Shown piece after piece: positions 63,201-64,000 of a stretch of 64,000 nucleotides of DNA. The position numbers and the translations under genes are program-made. The notes under the pieces are model-generated. The model had not been told where the DNA came from and did not search any database. It saw only the letters and a program-made list of their open reading frames with translations. This DNA comes from Hamiltosporidium tvaerminnensis (lineage: Eukaryota; Microsporidia; Dubosqiidae). The stretch spans positions 188,501 through 252,500 of the forward strand of contig JAKIMF020000001.1 of assembly GCA_022605425.2 (NCBI GenBank), written 5' to 3'. The number at the start of each line of letters is the position of its first letter. The stretch's first letter is position 1.

Positions 63201-64000
63201 AGAGGAATTAGAGGGTGTTAGTGATAAGGATATATTGGAGGGTGTTAGTGATAGTAGTATGTTAGAGGGTGTTAGTGATAGTAGTATGTTAGAGGGTGTT
63301 AGTGATAGTAGTATGTTAGAGGGTGTTAGTGATAGTAGTATGTTAGAGGGTGTTAATGTCAATACTGATAATAACACCCCTTTAACTAACAATAGTAATA
63401 ACACCCCTTTAACTAACAATACCACTAACACCCCTTTAACAAACAATACCACTAACAATACCACTAATACCACTAACACCCCTTTAACTAACAATACCAC
63501 TAACACCACTAATACCACTAACACCCCTTTAACAAACAATACCACTAACAATACCACTAATACCACTAACACCCCTTTAACAAATAACCCCTTTACCCCT
63601 CTTATCCCTCTTGCTTATAAGGCTTCTACTGCTTGTGGTCCTTTATGTAAGTGGCTTTCTTCTACATTAGATTATATACAAATAACAAGTAAATTAAAAC
63701 CTTTTATAAAAGAACTTAAGAATATTAATAATAGTATTATTAATAATAAAAGGGTGTTAAATAATAAACAAGAGTGTCTTAAATTAAAAGAAGAAAAGGT
63801 TTTACAACTTAAAGAGGAATTAAGAGTTAAGAGTTGTAGTGTTATAACGTATGAGAAGGAAATGGAAGAAATAAAGGGTAGGATGTGTGTTATGGAGGAG
63901 TGTATAGGTGTTATGGAAGAGGAAGTAGGGAGATGGAGTGTAGAGATAGGATGTGTTAGAGATAAGGGGGGTAGTAATAGTAGTAGGGATAGGGGTAGTG
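56254..64000 (+). CDS. cytoplasmic dynein heavy chain, segment 5 (rest of AAA1 to stalk, open at window end)
   Basis: One frame is open from 56254 to the window edge (about 2,580 codons); the first ATG in it is 56278. After an array of 60-base repeats AAA1 resumes with FYEISMFYLKDKRLVIALLE and the LGLRGLTTILRETVERI helix. AAA2 has Walker A GNTLTGKS (58249-58272) and WFVFDGPVTSEWIENFN with LDDSKVLCLSSGE. AAA3 has GPLSTGKST (59695-59721) and CIDEFNTP (59857-59880). AAA4 has GSYLSGKTT near 61198 but no clear Walker B. Then comes stalk coil 1 (about 62080-62520) ending in SELKSMNNPPLVIKKVL, the microtubule-binding region REWREVISIVRREDFIARIV (63085-63144) and ACGPLCKWLSS at the start of coil 2 (about 63631). 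AAA5, AAA6 and the C-terminus lie beyond the window. With segments 1-4 the protein already exceeds 6,000 residues, while complete cytoplasmic heavy chains are usually about 4,000-4,700. Confidence 0.95.
57440..58050 (+). repeat. coding repeats between AAA1 and AAA2
   Basis: EGVSN and EQRGVNN units (57470-57800) are followed by EQHPLIIST and YKQRPLINTT units (57810-58030). The left half has the GGGTGTTA form, and the right half the CAACACCCTCTTA form. Confidence 0.9.
58420..58770 (+). repeat. coding repeats inside AAA2
   Basis: Between the Walker A part and the Walker B part of AAA2 there are about ten LEGVSDRRDI, LEGVSNRDN and IKGV units. They thus interrupt an ATP-binding fold between its two signature motifs. 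Confidence 0.9.
58985..59480 (+). repeat. coding repeats between AAA2 and AAA3, with a recent 120-base duplication
   Basis: 59101-59220 and 59221-59340 differ at a single base and share the variant GGGGGTTAAC in the second half. The basic unit is 60 bases (GVSNKDSSYKGVNLSTSNRE). A Ser/Asn-rich tail (NTLSN units) leads into AAA3. Confidence 0.95.
60005..60400 (+). repeat. coding repeats inside AAA3
   Basis: Units of EGVSYRDML and EGVSRDVV occur about twelve times. They follow the ENVVIICIYNTSEGG strand (sensor region) and come before the FHHQIDF block, so AAA3 too is interrupted. Confidence 0.9.
60630..61110 (+). repeat. coding repeats between AAA3 and AAA4
   Basis: GMLEGGVSNK, EGVNYK and ILEGG units are followed by four TYHPVNTT or TYHPVNNN units (60985-61110), again with the change from Gly-Val to His-Pro form. 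Confidence 0.9.
61320..62070 (+). repeat. coding repeats inside and after AAA4
   Basis: 61320-61640 holds LEGVNDRGS and QQGVN units where AAA4 should have its Walker B region. 61850-62070 holds NNTPLTNSNNRS units with AACACCCCTTTAAC cores between the AAA4 end (FISRCYILEN) and stalk coil 1. The two blocks have opposite motif orientations. Confidence 0.9.
62560..63075 (+). repeat. coding repeats at the stalk tip
   Basis: MMEGVKGSRDSS and MIEGYSS units lie between the NPP-containing end of coil 1 and the microtubule-binding REDFIARIV block. Their spacer (GATAGTAGTATGATGGAGG) differs from all other blocks of the gene, so it expanded independently. Confidence 0.9.
63160..63600 (+). repeat. coding repeats inside the microtubule-binding domain
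   Basis: Four or five exact or near-exact 27-base units LEGVSDSSM (63238-63355) are followed by eight or so NTPLTNNTTN units (63368-63590). They separate the RIVNYRDLL block from PLAYKASTACGPLCKW. Confidence 0.95.

Overview
The window looks like nuclear DNA of a microsporidian with an enlarged, gene-poor genome. Hamiltosporidium or a similar large-genome lineage is my inference; nothing in the sequence names the organism. The reasons are the very AT-rich base composition, genes without visible introns, CCC-type motifs directly before two start codons, a small set of conserved eukaryotic genes (DHHC palmitoyltransferase, SPX-EXS protein, dynein heavy chain) lying in long non-coding deserts, and many decayed transposons.

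Layout. Positions 1-33 kb are mostly desert. They hold an intact DHHC palmitoyltransferase (7.0-7.8 kb), an intact gene for a predicted secreted protein (12.1-13.8 kb) with two decayed relatives on the minus strand (25.1-26.8 and 42.7-44.4 kb), a nearly complete piggyBac element with TTAA target sites and matching terminal inverted repeats but a broken transposase (14.87-17.16 kb), decayed C-terminal pieces of an R2/CRE-like non-LTR retrotransposon (18.5-19.2, about 24.7 and 44.6-45.3 kb), a decayed DDE integrase piece (31.8-32.3 kb), and three dispersed repeat families (A, B, C). At 33.2-34.9 kb lies an unrecognised 560-residue gene with internal repeats. At 37.8-39.8 kb (minus strand) lies an SPX-EXS phosphate-transporter-type gene interrupted by one frame change. 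From 45.7 kb to the window end (18.3 kb) runs one giant cytoplasmic dynein heavy chain gene. Its tail, AAA1 to AAA4, stalk and microtubule-binding region can be followed, and the gene leaves the window before AAA5.

The most striking property is a short DNA motif, GGGTGTTA and its reverse complement TAACACCC. It saturates the 33.2-34.9, 37.5-38.6 and 45.7-64 kb segments. It occurs in both orientations, always in one codon phase inside genes (GGT GTT = Gly-Val; AAC ACC = Asn-Thr), in many unrelated minisatellite arrays, and also in flanking non-coding DNA. In dynein these arrays sit between and even inside conserved domains and make the protein far longer than usual. The DHHC and secreted-protein genes lack it.

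A second pattern is that the frame changes in dynein and SPX-EXS are mostly of one kind. Four of five are +1 shifts that coincide with an in-frame stop preceded by A (A-TAA or A-TGA), and two share the same 16-base context in different genes. Read as skipping the T of the stop codon, they restore the protein exactly. Programmed +1 frameshifting (as known in Euplotes), recent inactivation and assembly indels are all possible, and I cannot decide between them from sequence alone.
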